A DNA stretch of 64,000 bases, from the NCBI GenBank assembly GCA_038277395.1, contig CM076195.1:52833551-52897550 (forward strand), written 5' to 3'. The position numbers and the translations under genes were made by a program. Shown here piece by piece: positions 35,567 to 47,705 of this stretch. The notes below the pieces were generated by a model. That model did no database searches. It was given only the letters and a program-made list of their open reading frames with translations, and was not told the DNA's origin. The DNA is from Dryocosmus kuriphilus (Eukaryota; Arthropoda; Insecta; Hymenoptera; Cynipidae). How positions within the stretch are numbered: position 1 is the first letter of the stretch; each line of letters starts with the position of its first letter.

Positions 35567-37266
35567 TAGTGATGGGACATCGACATCGAAAAACATCGAA
35601 GCATCGATGTTTCGCTTTAGATGTCGATGTTTTTGACATCGATGTTTAGACTTCGATGTTTTCGATACATCGATGTTCCTTCTTCGATGCTGGGTATTGA
35701 TGTTTTTATTTTATCGCTTATTGGTCACTAAAAGTTTTAGATTGCGAAACTTGTGTTTTGATTGGTCCATTCGGTTGGCAACGCTTAAATCTCGTAATTA
35801 GCGTGTGCTAGCGTGATCATTTAACCAATCACAAGCAGTGTATTTATGTGCATTATTATGGAACGGTAAGCTATGGACATATAACTATTACATTCAGCAT
35901 AATTACTGAAAATATTTGAAAAATATTTAACCTCGTTTTACTTTTTTTAGTGTAAATAAGACTAGGAGAAGACATTCACGGTGTAAACGCAAATGGACGG
36001 ATGATACAAAAAAAATCTACGGTCATCATTGATGATGCCCGTAAGAGGTGATTATAAAAATTAATAGTTAAATTGTAATTTTAGGACTGACCTATTTACA
36101 GAAAAAAAAACTTTGATAAAGAAGTCCTTCATTCATAAATGCAAATTGATCATACAACGAAAATTATATAAGTATACTCTGCTTTTTATGTCATTATTTG
36201 TAAAAATTTATTTACGGTTTTAAAATATGTCTACAGGGTTACAACAAAGAGTAGCGAACAAGCTCGAACATCACGGGTTGCAGCTCAAAACAGCCAAATA
36301 GACAGTTCTGAAAGGTAATTAAAGTATTTTCTTAAAATTTTTTTACAACATCAACATAAAATACTTTTAGAGAATTTTACATTTTATAACTAAAGCCGTT
36401 TGTCAAAAAGGGGCCTATCCACTAAATTTAGTTTTCTAGGAAAATGAAAAACAGTAAATTCGTATCAATTTGAGTTAATATTCACAGATTCTTTTGAATA
36501 AGCTTCGTTAGCTCTTATGTATCGTATGTACGGTATGACAAAAAACCGTTCATAAAGGGGAAAAGGGATCTAACTAACTTTCCTGATAAGATCCCTTTTA
36601 CACAGAGCATATTCATTTGCATTTTTGGGAAATTAAAAACATTTTTCTGGGTGTCTTTATTACACCTATATAGAAAAATGATAAATTATTGTTCATTCAT
36701 GTGGTGTCATTTATTTTATTTTTCAGATAAGGCTGTTTCATTAAAAACTGCAACCCGAGCATCCCGTAATTTGTCGAAACAAAGTATTATTATTATTAGG
36801 TCAGAGAAGGAACAGCAGTGTAAACATTCTGTAAATAAATAAATAATGCATTTTTTAATAAGAAATTATCCTTTTAACATCCAGGTCTGTTCAGCAATCA
36901 TATAGAATTATTATTATTAATAGCTTATTCTACTGTTTACAATTTTCTGAGACTTAACGTGGCTTTTACATTCGGCACAAAGTGTAAGAAAAGTGTTACA
37001 AGTGGTGGAAGCTATAATTATTATTTAATTATCATCATTATTTATTAATTATTATTTAAAGTTCATTCGAGTTAATTTCACTCAAACGAATAATAGTATC
37101 ACGAATTTAATCTCAATGATAAGGTATCCTAAGTGAATTATACGAGTTTTTAATAAAACATCGATGTTAAAAACATCGAAGTTTTCCTTTCGATACATCG
37201 ATGTCGAGCATTCACGACATCGATGTTCGGCAACATCGATGTTTTACTTTCGATGTCCCATCACTA
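35567..37266. mobile_element. hAT-like non-autonomous DNA transposon, 1.7 kb
   Basis: Terminal inverted repeats identical over 17 bp (TAGTGATGGGACATCGA), followed on both sides by several copies of the palindrome ACATCGATGT (35570-35680 and 37157-37255). Flanked by 8 bp, GTCCGGTA (35559-35566) and GGCCGGTA (37267-37274), 7/8 identical, which is the hAT target-site size. No transposase recognised. Two short stretches inside have good splice-site borders (36239-36314 between CTACAG and GTAATT; 36727 onward after TTTTTCAG), so a small spliced transcript is possible. Confidence 0.82.
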
Positions 37267-37274
37267 GGCCGGTA

Positions 37275-37904
37275 GCTGTGCCACGGGAGTACCCGTCCAC
37301 AGAGGAACCGTTGCAGCTTCTGCTCGGTGAAGGCCCGTCGATTTGACTCGACTGGACGCACCGAACAGAGTGCCCAGATTCATGACTCGTTCCTCATTAT
37401 AACGAAGCGAGGTGTGGTGCGCGTCGGCGCACTGGATGCTTCCCGGGAAAGGGATGTCTTTCGCTCGCCAGCGTGCATGCAGTGACGTGTGCAATATATA
37501 TATGCTTAGGGTTTGAAAAATGGTAGGCAGTGAGCCGTGAAGTAACACCTCGTTACATGTTCAATAAGTGTCTTTACATGTCTTTCAGAGCAGACGATAT
37601 TTTCAGTGAGAACAGCAGATGCGACGCGCGGCATCACATATGAAAGAAGATTCCAAACCTGACCTCATTGTGTTAAATGCGTCACATATTCTGGGTACAT
37701 TGAGTTGTGTTGCATCAACTTCAACGAAAACTAATCGGAATAACCGTAAAAAGTAATTATGTCGAATTCGGACATTGTAGTGAAACTAAACCTTTTTTAA
37801 AGGTTGTAAAGAAATCTAGACAAATATTCTAAATGAACAAAATGACAGCCTTTTTGCAAGAATACTAAAAAATCGATTTTCTTAAAATAATCATCTTCGA
37901 GTTT
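37275..37904. other. Continuation of the GC-rich island, then AT-rich sequence
   Basis: 37275-37560 resembles 34741-35558 in composition. Beyond that no feature recognised. Confidence 0.4.
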
Positions 37905-38935
37905 TTGCGTGATTTTTTTGAATTCGTTGTAATATGAGGGAGATATGCCGCAAGTTTATTCTTTAGTTTATTCCTTCTTATAGAAGAACTTTTTCTTAAT
38001 TTTTAAATAAATTTTTCGAAAGATGAACTATTTTTTAAAACACCAGCAGTTTTCTATATTTGATAAGCTCAGGTGATATATTCATTAAATACAGAATTAC
38101 AGAAACATGAGAACTTTTGTCATGAAAATAAGAAATTTGATGGAATTATGATTCATTTGCCATAAAAAAAGTAAAATATTATTTCGGACTATTTCTTTCT
38201 AAACAAAAATTATAATTTGGACTCTAGCTGCATTCAGATTAAATCACTTTAAAAACTTGTCGCAATTTAGAAGAAGAAATTCACATTTTGAATATTAGAT
38301 ATTTTTTAATTTGAAAAATCTCAAAACTTTAAAGTAAAAAAGTTGAGAGATCGATTCTGTCCGACTCCATACTTGAATGCTTAAGATTTAAAACTTAGCT
38401 TAGGTGGGTCGAAGGGGATCGAAAGACAGGAGATGCGCGCGCAGACTATGCAAAGTAGCATAGTAACAGTACGGTCACTGGTAATCGTGTCAATTCACTC
38501 TGACTATTGAGGTTATGCACATTATGCGATCCATGCGGTACCAAGACGGTTCAAAAATGTCGGAAAAAAGCAAGAAAAAGCTTGCAATGTTTAACATTCG
38601 AAGATTCTAATATTCATAAAAAAATTCAACTAAATAAGTGTAATAATAGCCGAATGAAAATAGTTCATACTACCCTAATTTTTTACAATGAGATTCATAA
38701 GAAACACAAAAGGCCAACTGATTTAAAACCGGAGATCATACATTACAATTTTAGAAAATTTCTTATCTAAATACTAAAAGGTCTGATATATTTGTGAAAA
38801 AGTGTGAAAAAGTAATTGGTATTTCGAAAAATGTGTAAAAAATTTTAAAAAAGTTTTTCTATGTCAAGAAATAGTTTATAAAGGACAAAACAAGCAGGAT
38901 ATCTCCCTCATATTACATCTAATCAAAAAAAATTT
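37905..38935. mobile_element. TIR element of about 1 kb
   Basis: TGTAATATGAGGGAGATAT near 37928 recurs inverted as ATATCTCCCTCATATTACA near 38898. The similarity continues inward for about 100 bp (CATAGAAGAACTTTTT-like and TTTTTCGAAA words on both sides). The interior has no recognised coding sequence. Confidence 0.58.
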
Positions 38936-39722
38936 TAATTAGCCCGCTTTGCGGGCACATTCCCGTCACGCACGTCTGTCGGGACTCACACTTCGCGTTC
39001 GATACACTATTTACCTCGCGCTACGCGCTCGGGATTTGCACATCTCCCTATATTGGTGCGTATAGACTTTTTAAAATTAAAGATCGAACCAATGACCAGT
39101 GTAAATTCGTAATTTTTAATTTTTTGTTATAGCGCCTTCGACTTTAATAAATATATTCTCATCACTTGTCTTGTGCTTCGCACTCGAATAAAGTCTGTCC
39201 AAAACGTGATATTTTTTTGCAGTTTGGGTGGAAATAAACTTTTTACATATTTTTTGTAACATTTTTCACGATTAAAACGAAAACTATGCGTCCTATCAAA
39301 AAATGGCCTGAAGCAAATATGTAAACTTTTTTAAGTGAATAGTTTTTCTTCTGAACATTTTTCTCACATCTCGTATAGTTTCACCGGAAAATTGAATTCT
39401 TAATTTTTAATAGCATTTTTCTTGATTAAAAAAAAACTATATGTTTTATAAAAAAAAGTATAAAGAAAATTTGTATATATTTTCGAAATAAACAACACAG
39501 ATTCTAAAAATTTTTTTCGTATCCCGCATAATATGGTGGGAAAATTAAATTCTCGATTTTTATTAATAAAATGTTTGACGAATAAAACAAAAAATATGTG
39601 TTGCATCAAAAAATGGTATAGAGAAAATGTGTAGACCTTTTGGAGATAAACAATTTTGTTTGTTAAAATTTTTTTCGTATTCCGCATAGATCTGCTGAAA
39701 AGTGGATTTTTTGTATGTAATA
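38936..39722 (+). repeat. Diverged satellite-related element, left part
   Basis: Starts with AGCCCGCTTTGCGGGCAC (inverted version of the 27943 hairpin), then GC-rich sequence with CTTCGCGTTCG and GCGCTACGCGCTCG, then three diverged ~155-bp monomers in plus orientation (39230-39722). It is split by a LINE and resumes at 43577. Confidence 0.72.
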
Positions 39723-40064
39723 TATATTTATATTTACTTTCCCTTTTACGGGTTTGAGAGCCTCCGTTCTCTGTTACACCAATCTAACATTCTTGCTTTA
39801 CAGAATTCTTACATTTCTTACACTTAAATCTCAACCTATCTTACTGACTCCTTAATACTAATGTTCTCAATATCGACTTAGGCCTATGCCTAATCTTATG
39901 CACTTATTGATGCCTTCAGGGTCTTCCGTTACCTCAAGACTTCACCTCTTTAGAACTCATTCTTTATCGCCAACTCTACATCGGTAATTTCCTTTAATTG
40001 AAGTCCCCTTTTGGCTTTTCCTATCATCTGCACCGTGCCCTTTCGCTTAGTTCTTTCAACTGTT

Positions 40065-41440
40065 TCATCCCCTCTCACCTTGTCCGTTTTCATCCATAAT
40101 CCATCTTATCCTGTCAATCACCCCCCCCCCCCCCGTTTCATCCCCTGTGCACCTCTCTAACACATGCATCCATATCTCTAGTTCGTAATCACATACTCTG
40201 CATACACTCTGGTCTTCATTCAACCAATATCTGCAATTCCTCATACCTTCCTCTATTCTGAACCTCATCAAGTGTATTTGACTTGCTCTCCCTTTTTACC
40301 TTTTTCACACAGTCTGTCTCTGCTTCGCTCCGAACCACACTATACCATCTGTTATACCTTGATCTTACGATTTTTCTCCGCATATCCTATTCCTGCTTTA
40401 TTATCAAGTCCTGCTCTACCTGCTGCCAGTCTCTATTTACCTCTCTTAACACAAATTCTCTTCTCATCTGAAATCTGCCATCCGCCCTCCTCGATCGCTC
40501 CATGCTACCTCTTTTTTCTTTAATTTGGATTTCCCTCAGACATGCTTGAGCTATCGTACTTCCCTCCCCCTTTTTTGGTTTCTCTTCAAAGTGCGACGCT
40601 TTTTACAGTCGCCTTATTATAATTTTCTCTCTACTCAACCCTTCTCTCAACATATATCCTGGGCAGCTCTAACTCAGTTCCATAACCCATCTCAGAAATC
40701 TTTCCTGCGCTCTCTCTACCCCTTTGTATTCCCTCCAACCCCAGATCTCTACTCCATAGCTCAGCACTGACCACATTAATACGTTAAACCCACACTTGTC
40801 CCAATATCTTACTCGCACTCTCAAGCTTCTTTCTTACGTGAAACTTACTTCCTCCTCACGATTTAAACCAGTAACCTAGATAACAGAACTCCTCCACAAG
40901 TTCTACAATCTCACCATTCATCTTCCGTTCGTACTCCATTTTTCTTCTCCTATTTCTACAATATACCATTTTGGTCTTTCCCACATTTATCGTTAGAACT
41001 TTCTATCTCATGTAATCTTCAGACACTCTCATCATTAAGTTCATCCCCCTTTCATCTTCCGCTAACAAGAATATATCGTCCTCATATGCCAAAGAGTATA
41101 TTTTAGCATTACCCAGTATATCACTTTACCTACCCTTTCTTTCTAGTTTCTCCTTTAAGTCTGCTAATAAGATACTAAATAGAAGCGGACTGAGTCAGCA
41201 ACCTTGCCTTACTCTTCTTCCTGTCCAAAACGCCTCTCCTTTTCTTGCTCATATTCTCACTCTTACTCTGGTTTCCACAAAAATGTCCTTAATCCTTTTC
41301 AATAGCCTTCTGCCCACTCCCCTCTCTTTCAGGGTCTTCCAGAGCACTTTCCTGTTTACAAAATCAAACGTTGCCTTAAAATCCACAAACAGAGCTATTA
41401 ACTTCCCCTTCTTCCTCCATAGATTCCTATTCACCAGGTA
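40065..41440 (-). pseudogene. LINE ORF2 remnant: reverse transcriptase and CCHC-type C-terminus
   Basis: Several frames and stops. The recognisable order is the RT palm entry (LIALFVDFKATFDFVN), a long helical region, the YEDD box, then the C-terminal C-x2-C...H-x4-C motif found in many APE LINEs. Confidence 0.7.
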
Positions 41441-42099
41441 ATGAAGGGGGTACATACACATAGAAGCAAAAAATGCTTTCTTTACGATTTTTTCAAAGAC
41501 AGTGTTATATATTTTATTATCAATGTTTCTATGGTGAATTAGTACATATGTCAAGAAGTTACTTGAACGAAAGAATTTTCAAAAATGATAATCTTTTTGA
41601 AAACGGCGGACCTTTGAAAAAAGAATTCACTTTTTCGACAAAAAAAACTTATTTTTTGTCTAAGTTTGTCTAAAAAAAATATTCATCCAAATTAAGAAAG
41701 CAATCGGATAAACCATTTTGGAGATATCTTATTCACCGACTTTAAAAAACGTTGTTTTTTTGCGAGAAACGCGTTTGAAGTTAAAAAAAACGTAAGAATG
41801 TGATAAAAAATGGATATTTCTTATTAAAATCTGAACTTACATAGAGTCATTGATTCCAAAACTTTTAGAAAATGGAAAAAAAAAAAAAAAAAAAAATCGA
41901 ATTTTTGAAATTTCTATGTGTATGTACCCCCTTAAATGCGTATACATTATTAATAGTGCCCATCTCTTTTCTGAAATCCGTCTGGTTATGTGGAATAATA
42001 CAAAGAAGAACTGTATATATAGGTGGCTCCTACAAAAAGAGGGCGGTTGTGACCAGGAGGTAGGTGTTGCCAAACTCTTCCTGACCCATTAACAGGACT

Positions 42100-42400
42100 T
42101 TTAAAATTAAAACTTTTCCTAAACTAAAGATTTTAGTGAAAGGAATAAACTTTTTTGTCCATTTACGCTTTTTATCTTCCATTCTTGACTTAAAATTAGA
42201 TTTAAAAAAGAACCAAATCGAAAAACTAAACATTGAGAAAAGCCGTGATTGAACCTAGTTTTTAAAATAAAATTCTCTTCAAAATTAAGATATAAATCAA
42301 GATAATTAACTTTTTTTTACTTACCCCTCTTCATTTCTCTTTTTATAGTAGAAAAAAAAGATATAGACAATTACCCAGCACTAGGAATCGGTGTATTTTC
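42100..42400. repeat. Dispersed repeat, copy B, inside the LINE
   Basis: Partner of 33300-33660. Its right end CAGCACTAGGAATC...GTGTATTTT abuts LINE ORF1 sequence at about 42395. It occupies, with 41455-42100, the place where the LINE endonuclease should be. Confidence 0.68.
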
Positions 42401-43120
42401 TCCTTTGCTGTCTCGCTTTCTACTTGCATTCCTTTAATCACTACGTTTTTCCTTTTCTTTCCTCTTTCCTCCCACTCAATTTTCCTTTCTAACCTGTATA
42501 CTCTATATCTCATTCTCTCATTCTCTTCTCTCAAATTCACATCTCCCTCTTTCCTGTCCTTTCTCCCTCGAGCTTCATGGTTTCCTTCGTGTTCAAACCT
42601 GCATTCTAAGTTACGAACTCTCTTCCAGCCGAATTATTTCAAGTAAGTTTCCCACTTCTCCCATTTTTCGTTCACTTTCAGTACCACCCCCTCTGTTCTC
42701 CTCCATTGTTCCTACACCTCCGCAATCCATCTACACGTGTTCCTTCGATTTTTCTGTTTCTGAATTCGTCCCTTTATTCTCTAAACGCAACCTCGCTAAC
42801 ATTTTGCTCGACTCAGCATTACTTATTCTCCTGAGTGTTTCAAGGTTTGTCGGTCTGCCTTTTCTGTTAGGCTTGAATCCTCTACGTCGCACGTCTTCTA
42901 GCGTTTCACCCACCTCACCTTTTCGCGGCGTCTCGAATCTCTGTCCCTCGTCACTGCTTATCTCATTTGCCCACTTCCTTTCGCTCATTTCACTAATCGG
43001 TTCCGACTTCGAGCTCGCTTCGTCAGTGTCCTTATCCGGCTTGTGTTGCTCTCTGAAGATATTTCGCACTAGACTTCTAGCAATCAGCATATTACCATCA
43101 TAGTTTCCCGCTTTACCCAC
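42390..43120 (-). pseudogene. LINE ORF1 remnant
   Basis: Charged, Lys/Glu/Arg-rich N-terminal part (129 codons from 43120) and, in another frame, a coiled-coil-like segment leading into KNVVIKGM, which corresponds to the first strand of the RRM in LINE ORF1 proteins. Truncated by the adjoining repeat. Confidence 0.6.
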
Positions 43121-43576
43121 TGAACGATTTTATCCCGCGCAATATTCAGCTTCTCACTCCGACCCTCACCACTCCTTCCTCTTCTGCACAATTTTCTCTT
43201 AAAAGTAAGTAATAATTAGTATCGAACAAACCTTAATGCACCATTTGTCTCCCAAGTCCAATGCGCATTCACTACCCAACTCCCGGTCACCTTGTTCTGC
43301 TCTTACCGAGTACACAAAACCACCGTAAATCTTCCTTTGATTCTAACCTCAAACACTCAGCACACACTACTTTTTCTCTTTTTTCTCCTTCCTCTAACCT
43401 AAGTGAACCTTACACTCATTCACTCTTAATCTTTACCTCTCAACATTCTACTCGCCACCCTTTTTTAATCTCAAAAACCCCTTATTCACTTCACAAAAGC
43501 CAAACGGATCGCAGTATTTCCAAACGCGTATTGCAACTATCGGCACTGGAAACGGAAGCCTTTTTTATATGTAATA

Positions 43577-44030
43577 ATATTTTTCAGGAATAAATCAAAA
43601 ACTATGGGACCTATAAAAGTGTTATAAAAAGCAAAATAGATCTTTTTGAGCCGCACAACTTGGTTTCTTGAGATTTTTTCGTTTGTTGCATAGTTTCGGC
43701 GGAAAATTGAATGTTTGACTTTTGTGAAGCATTTTCGATAGATAAAACCAGGGCCGTCGGTCGCGAATTCTGGGTAACGGACTCGTCTTTTCTCTTTATG
43801 ATTTAAAAAAGTGTGCCAAAGCCCAATCCAATCCGATTAACCTTTCGAAAGTTATCCGGTATACAGACGACAACGACTACAACAATAACAACGACATAAA
43901 GACACCAACGGACAACCTGTTCTTTTCGAATTCATGGAGTCTCGAAGCGTCGAGATTTCATGAAATCTGCGAAAGTTAGTTTTCACATAAAATTATACCT
44001 CTCATTGAGATCAGAATGTAAAATTCGAAG
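43577..44030 (+). repeat. Diverged satellite-related element, right part
   Basis: Continues the monomer broken by the LINE. It then has CCAATCCAATCCGATTA, a degenerate GACAAC/AACAAC block (43868-43910) and GAGATTTCATGAAATCTGCGAAAG (43948-43971), the same order as in the tandem unit. It ends after CTCTCATTGAGATCAGAATG. Confidence 0.75.
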
Positions 44031-44571
44031 CTGATTATTTTAAGGAAACTGAAGTTTTATTATTTTCGAAAAAACGATGTCATTTTGTTAATTTCACATG
44101 TTTTTAGAGCTTCTTTGCGAAATTGGAAGGTTTTTAAATTGCTCTACAAGGTTTCAAACAGCAAAGTAAATTTTGGTTCTAAATTTACATCATTTTAAAG
44201 AAATTTTCGTTAATTTTTTAATAACTCACGTAAATAATCAAATAAACATAAATTCGAGACAAAAATTTTTTGGTGGAAGACCAAAAATATTGCGAATTAA
44301 TTGCATTTTCCAAATTCTTTGGCCTATTTTATGAACGTGAAGATTGAAATTTTCCATTTCAGATATCTAAGTATTGTTTAAGTAGTGTATAATTGTTTAA
44401 GTGCACATTCATAAAATGGGCCAAAACGTTCAGAAAATACTATTAAATCGTGATACTATGATAACAGATTGTTTAAATAACAAGATGTAACTGGAAGAAG
44501 GTAAGATTTAGGATAAATTATTTAAATGTCTTGAAAAACCAGCAAGAAACTACAACTTTTTTGAGAATTTT
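44031..44571. other. AT-rich, no feature recognised
   Basis: No open frame or repeat structure of note. Confidence 0.5.
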
Positions 44572-45258
44572 TCGGTTAATCAAGGTTGGACCTCCCAAAA
44601 AAAGTCCATTCTTACTATTTATTTTTCGAAGAATGGTCTGTTTACTTTTAAATAAATATTATAGCATTCAAATAATACGTGTTTTAAGAAGAGACAGTAA
44701 TTTTTTCATGGTAAAATAGTGACAAACAAGCGAGTCACAGCCAATCTCTTCTAGAGGTAAAAAAATGTGTTTTTTGCGGTGTACACAATTATTCATGACT
44801 GGATCATCTAAAACAAAGAATTCCGACGTGATTAGTGAAAGTATAATTTTTTCTCGTCCTTAATCGAAGCATTAAGAAATATTTAAATTGTTAAAAAAAT
44901 GGCGGATGTTTAAACAAAAATATATTTAAAAAATTTTTTTTTATGTTTAAATATTTTTTAATGCTTTGATTAAGGACAAGAAGAAGCGATACTTTAACTA
45001 ATCTCGACGCAATTTTTTGTTTCGGATGATTCTGTCATGAACAATCGTGTACACCGCAAAACGCCTTTTTTTGGACTTCTGGGAGAGATTAGCTGTAACT
45101 GGCTTGTTTGTGACTATTTTACCATGGAAAAATTTCCGTAACTTCTTGAAACATGTATTATTTGAATGCTGTAATATTGAATTAAAAATAAGTAAACCAG
45201 TCTCAGAAAAAAAATAGTAAAAATTGACTTTTTTGGGTGCTCTAATCTTGACTGACCC
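44572..45258. mobile_element. Long inverted repeat (foldback element)
   Basis: Left arm about 44572-44902, right arm about 44946-45258, loop about 45 bp, arms roughly 80% identical by eye. Matching pairs include CATGGTAAAATAGTGACAAACAAG at 44708 against its complement at 45105, and GCGGTGTACAC at 44777 against GTGTACACCGC at 45047. Transcription through it would give a ~310-bp hairpin RNA. Confidence 0.82.
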
Positions 45259-45299
45259 CTTAAGCTATAAAAGAAACAATTCTAATAAAAAAAGATGAT

Positions 45300-46225
45300 T
45301 TTCAAGTTAATTGGTTTATTACTCTCCCTTACGGGTTTGAGGGCTCCGTTCCCTTTACATCCTTTACATTTTCACTTAACCACTATGCCTTATGCTTATC
45401 TTAACCTACTATCGCTCCATTATGTACAAGTTCTTCAATTCTTAAATACTAACTTACTGTCTATCATCTAATATCTAACAAGTGCGCGAGACCTTCCAGG
45501 GCTTCCATGTCCTCTTACCATATTACTACTCAAGCTTTTCCAAGTCACGCAACACTAATTTTCCTTAGATTTTGGTTTTGGCTTTCTCCTCCCCCATACA
45601 TCCTCTCTTCCCTTTTATTTTCTAAACTCTTCACCCAATTTTCCCCTTGTCCACAACCGCTCAGTATCCACCTAACTTTATCTACGACGCTCCTTCCCCC
45701 TTCCTCTTCGCCTGTGCACCTCTCCAACACGTGCTCCCATGATTCCCTTTCATACCTACATACCCTGCACATTTTCATTTCTTCACTCATCCAATATTTA
45801 CATTCATTCATGCCTTCACCCATTCTGAAATGTATCATCGTGGCCCACCTGCACTCCTTTTTCAATTTCCCTAAATATTCTGGGACCCCTTCCATCTTGA
45901 CGAATTTATACCATTTATTATATTTTGATCCTATAATCTTTTCCCACCTCTTCTCTTCCTGCTTCTTACTCATTTTGCCTTCAATTTCCTGCCACTCCCT
46001 CCCCTCGTCATACATTCTCCATTCCCTTCTAACTTGCCATCTCTCTCCTCCCATTTTGAATGTCCCGTATTACCTCTCCTCTCTCTATTTATTAATTCCT
46101 GTCGGCACGCTTGTGCTATTTTGCTACCCTTTTCACTCTTGAGTTTCTCTTCGAAATTCCAGACCCTTTTGCTCTGCCTTATCACCAATTTCTCTCTCCC
46201 TGTTTTTTCTCTCAACATATAACCT
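45300..46225 (-). mobile_element. 5'-truncated LINE, same family as 39723-43560
   Basis: Both copies begin (their 3' end) with CCCTT(T)TACGGGTTTGAG and GCTCCGTTC(C/T)C-like sequence. The 169-codon frame 46054-45545 ends the ORF2 and contains CRVCRYERESWEHVLERC at about 45769-45716. An upstream frame (46218-45970) belongs to the same protein in another phase. Everything 5' of it is missing, as in a typical truncated insertion. Confidence 0.8.
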
Positions 46226-46888
46226 TATACCCTTGATGCGCGACACTCTATTAAAAAAATATTTAAACAATTTGCGTGGTTTTAAATAATATGTGAGCTG
46301 CCTCTTTTAAACACAGTAACATCGAACTTTATTCACAGACCGGCGGCTTGACTCATTGAATTTTATCAATGTTTAAATCTGCACCATATTATCTGATTAG
46401 GTTAGGGAACCAAGCTAAAGAAACATCGCATAATATACTGGCGTGTTATTATTTACCCCCAACCAGTGTATATTATAACGAAATTTTAGAATTGCACACG
46501 GCGCGTTTTGAAATTCGGCAATGGTAGTGGTGGCGCTGCATGCAGTATACCTCGCGACGCGGTTGGATCATAGTAGGGAATACGTAATTTATATGGTTTA
46601 TACTTTTACGTTTGATAAAGTAAAAAATAATAATAAATACCTATATGAAATTCAAACAAAGACCTTTATCTTATTCTTGACTAAAAATGCATAAAGTACG
46701 CTCTATTTACGTATTTACAACTGCACATTTTCCGTACTTAGAACTGCATATTTTCCACTTAGAACTGCACTTTTGGTTAGAACTGCACGTTAGAATATAC
46801 ACTGCCCCCAACTGCACAAACAGAATCAGAAATATTAAAAATAATGTTAATAAAATTAATTAATTAAACTATTATTTGTAAGTAAACA

Positions 46889-47320
46889 CCCTGTCGAAAC
46901 AAAATTACTGGAGAATTTCTTAAAAGTGTCGGAGCCAGTTATTTTTTAGTCATTTTTACCTATATTTAACGTAAATATTGTACTAGAAAAAAAATGAAAT
47001 ATCAGTTTTATAATATTAAAGTTGCCTACTTTTTATTTATTTATTATTATGTTTTAATTTTTTAAATATGTTTGTTTTTGTTTGTTTATTTATCATTTTT
47101 TTACTTTTTTATTATTTATTTATGAAAAGGATGCAAAGCTTTTATTGTTTTTAAAGGACATCTTGTCGATTGCAGTTTTGCGCTATGATGCGATCCAAAC
47201 GACCCTAAAAAGGATCAGAAATTCTCTAGGTACGAAATCTTTCAAAAAATGCCTAAAAAATGACTGAATTTGCTCTGAGATTTTTGTCTGCCATTTTTCT
47301 GACATTTTGTTTCGGCAGAG
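46889..47320. mobile_element. MITE, family 1, copy 1 (432 bp)
   Basis: Ends CCCTGTCGAAACAAAATTAC and (complement) CTCTGCCGAAACAAAATGTC. Inner similarity extends about 60 bp (TTTCAGAGC-type words). It matches the copy at 53113-53540 throughout, including AAAAGGATGCAAAGCTTTTAT. Non-coding. Confidence 0.82.
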
Positions 47321-47705
47321 TATTATGTATCTTTCATATACTCGTAAATTGTTTTTCTTAATTAGTGTACCTTAAGTATAAACTTACATGTGAGATACGT
47401 GAAAAGAAAAAGAAATTTTCAACCACACTTTTAACTTATCCAAACTTATTTATTTTTTCGAAAACTTATATAACGCGATCAAATTACTTGATTCCATAAA
47501 AATTTGCCCTTCAGGTGATTAAATTTAGTCAGTTTAACGATAAATAATGTGCACTTTCCTAACTAAATCTTAAATTAAAATTTTATTTACACTTAACTCG
47601 TCAAAAGTTTATAGACATTTCAAAACCTTCATGGGTAATTTGGAAGAAAACAAAATTATATAAAATCGAGCTTTATTACCATTTTTTAAATTTAGAGCTC
47701 TAAAA

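Larger units (their letters stand above)
39723..43560 (-). mobile_element. APE-type LINE (non-LTR retrotransposon), internally rearranged
   Basis: Inserted minus-strand into a satellite-like monomer. TTTTTTGTATGTAATA (39707-39722) and TTTTTTATATGTAATA (43561-43576) form a 16-bp target duplication, 15/16 identical. From the right: ORF1 remnants (43120-42731, and 42540-42390 with KKRKNVVIKGM, an RRM start); then about 930 bp that are not LINE coding and include a dispersed repeat; then RT (KLIALFVDFKATFDFVN at about 41395-41340, SLAYEDDIFLLAE at about 41100-41060, i.e. YEDD in the catalytic box) and a C-terminal CRVCDYELEIWMHVLERC at about 40203-40150. The endonuclease domain is missing. Same family as the copy at 45300-46225. 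Confidence 0.82.

Noticed and set aside
45507..46142. 211-codon plus-strand frame rich in Ser, Leu and Pro; similar long plus-strand frames at 56764-57237 and 60159-61124
   Set aside because: Each is the exact reverse complement of LINE coding sequence on the minus strand, which has recognisable RT, CCHC or ORF1 motifs.
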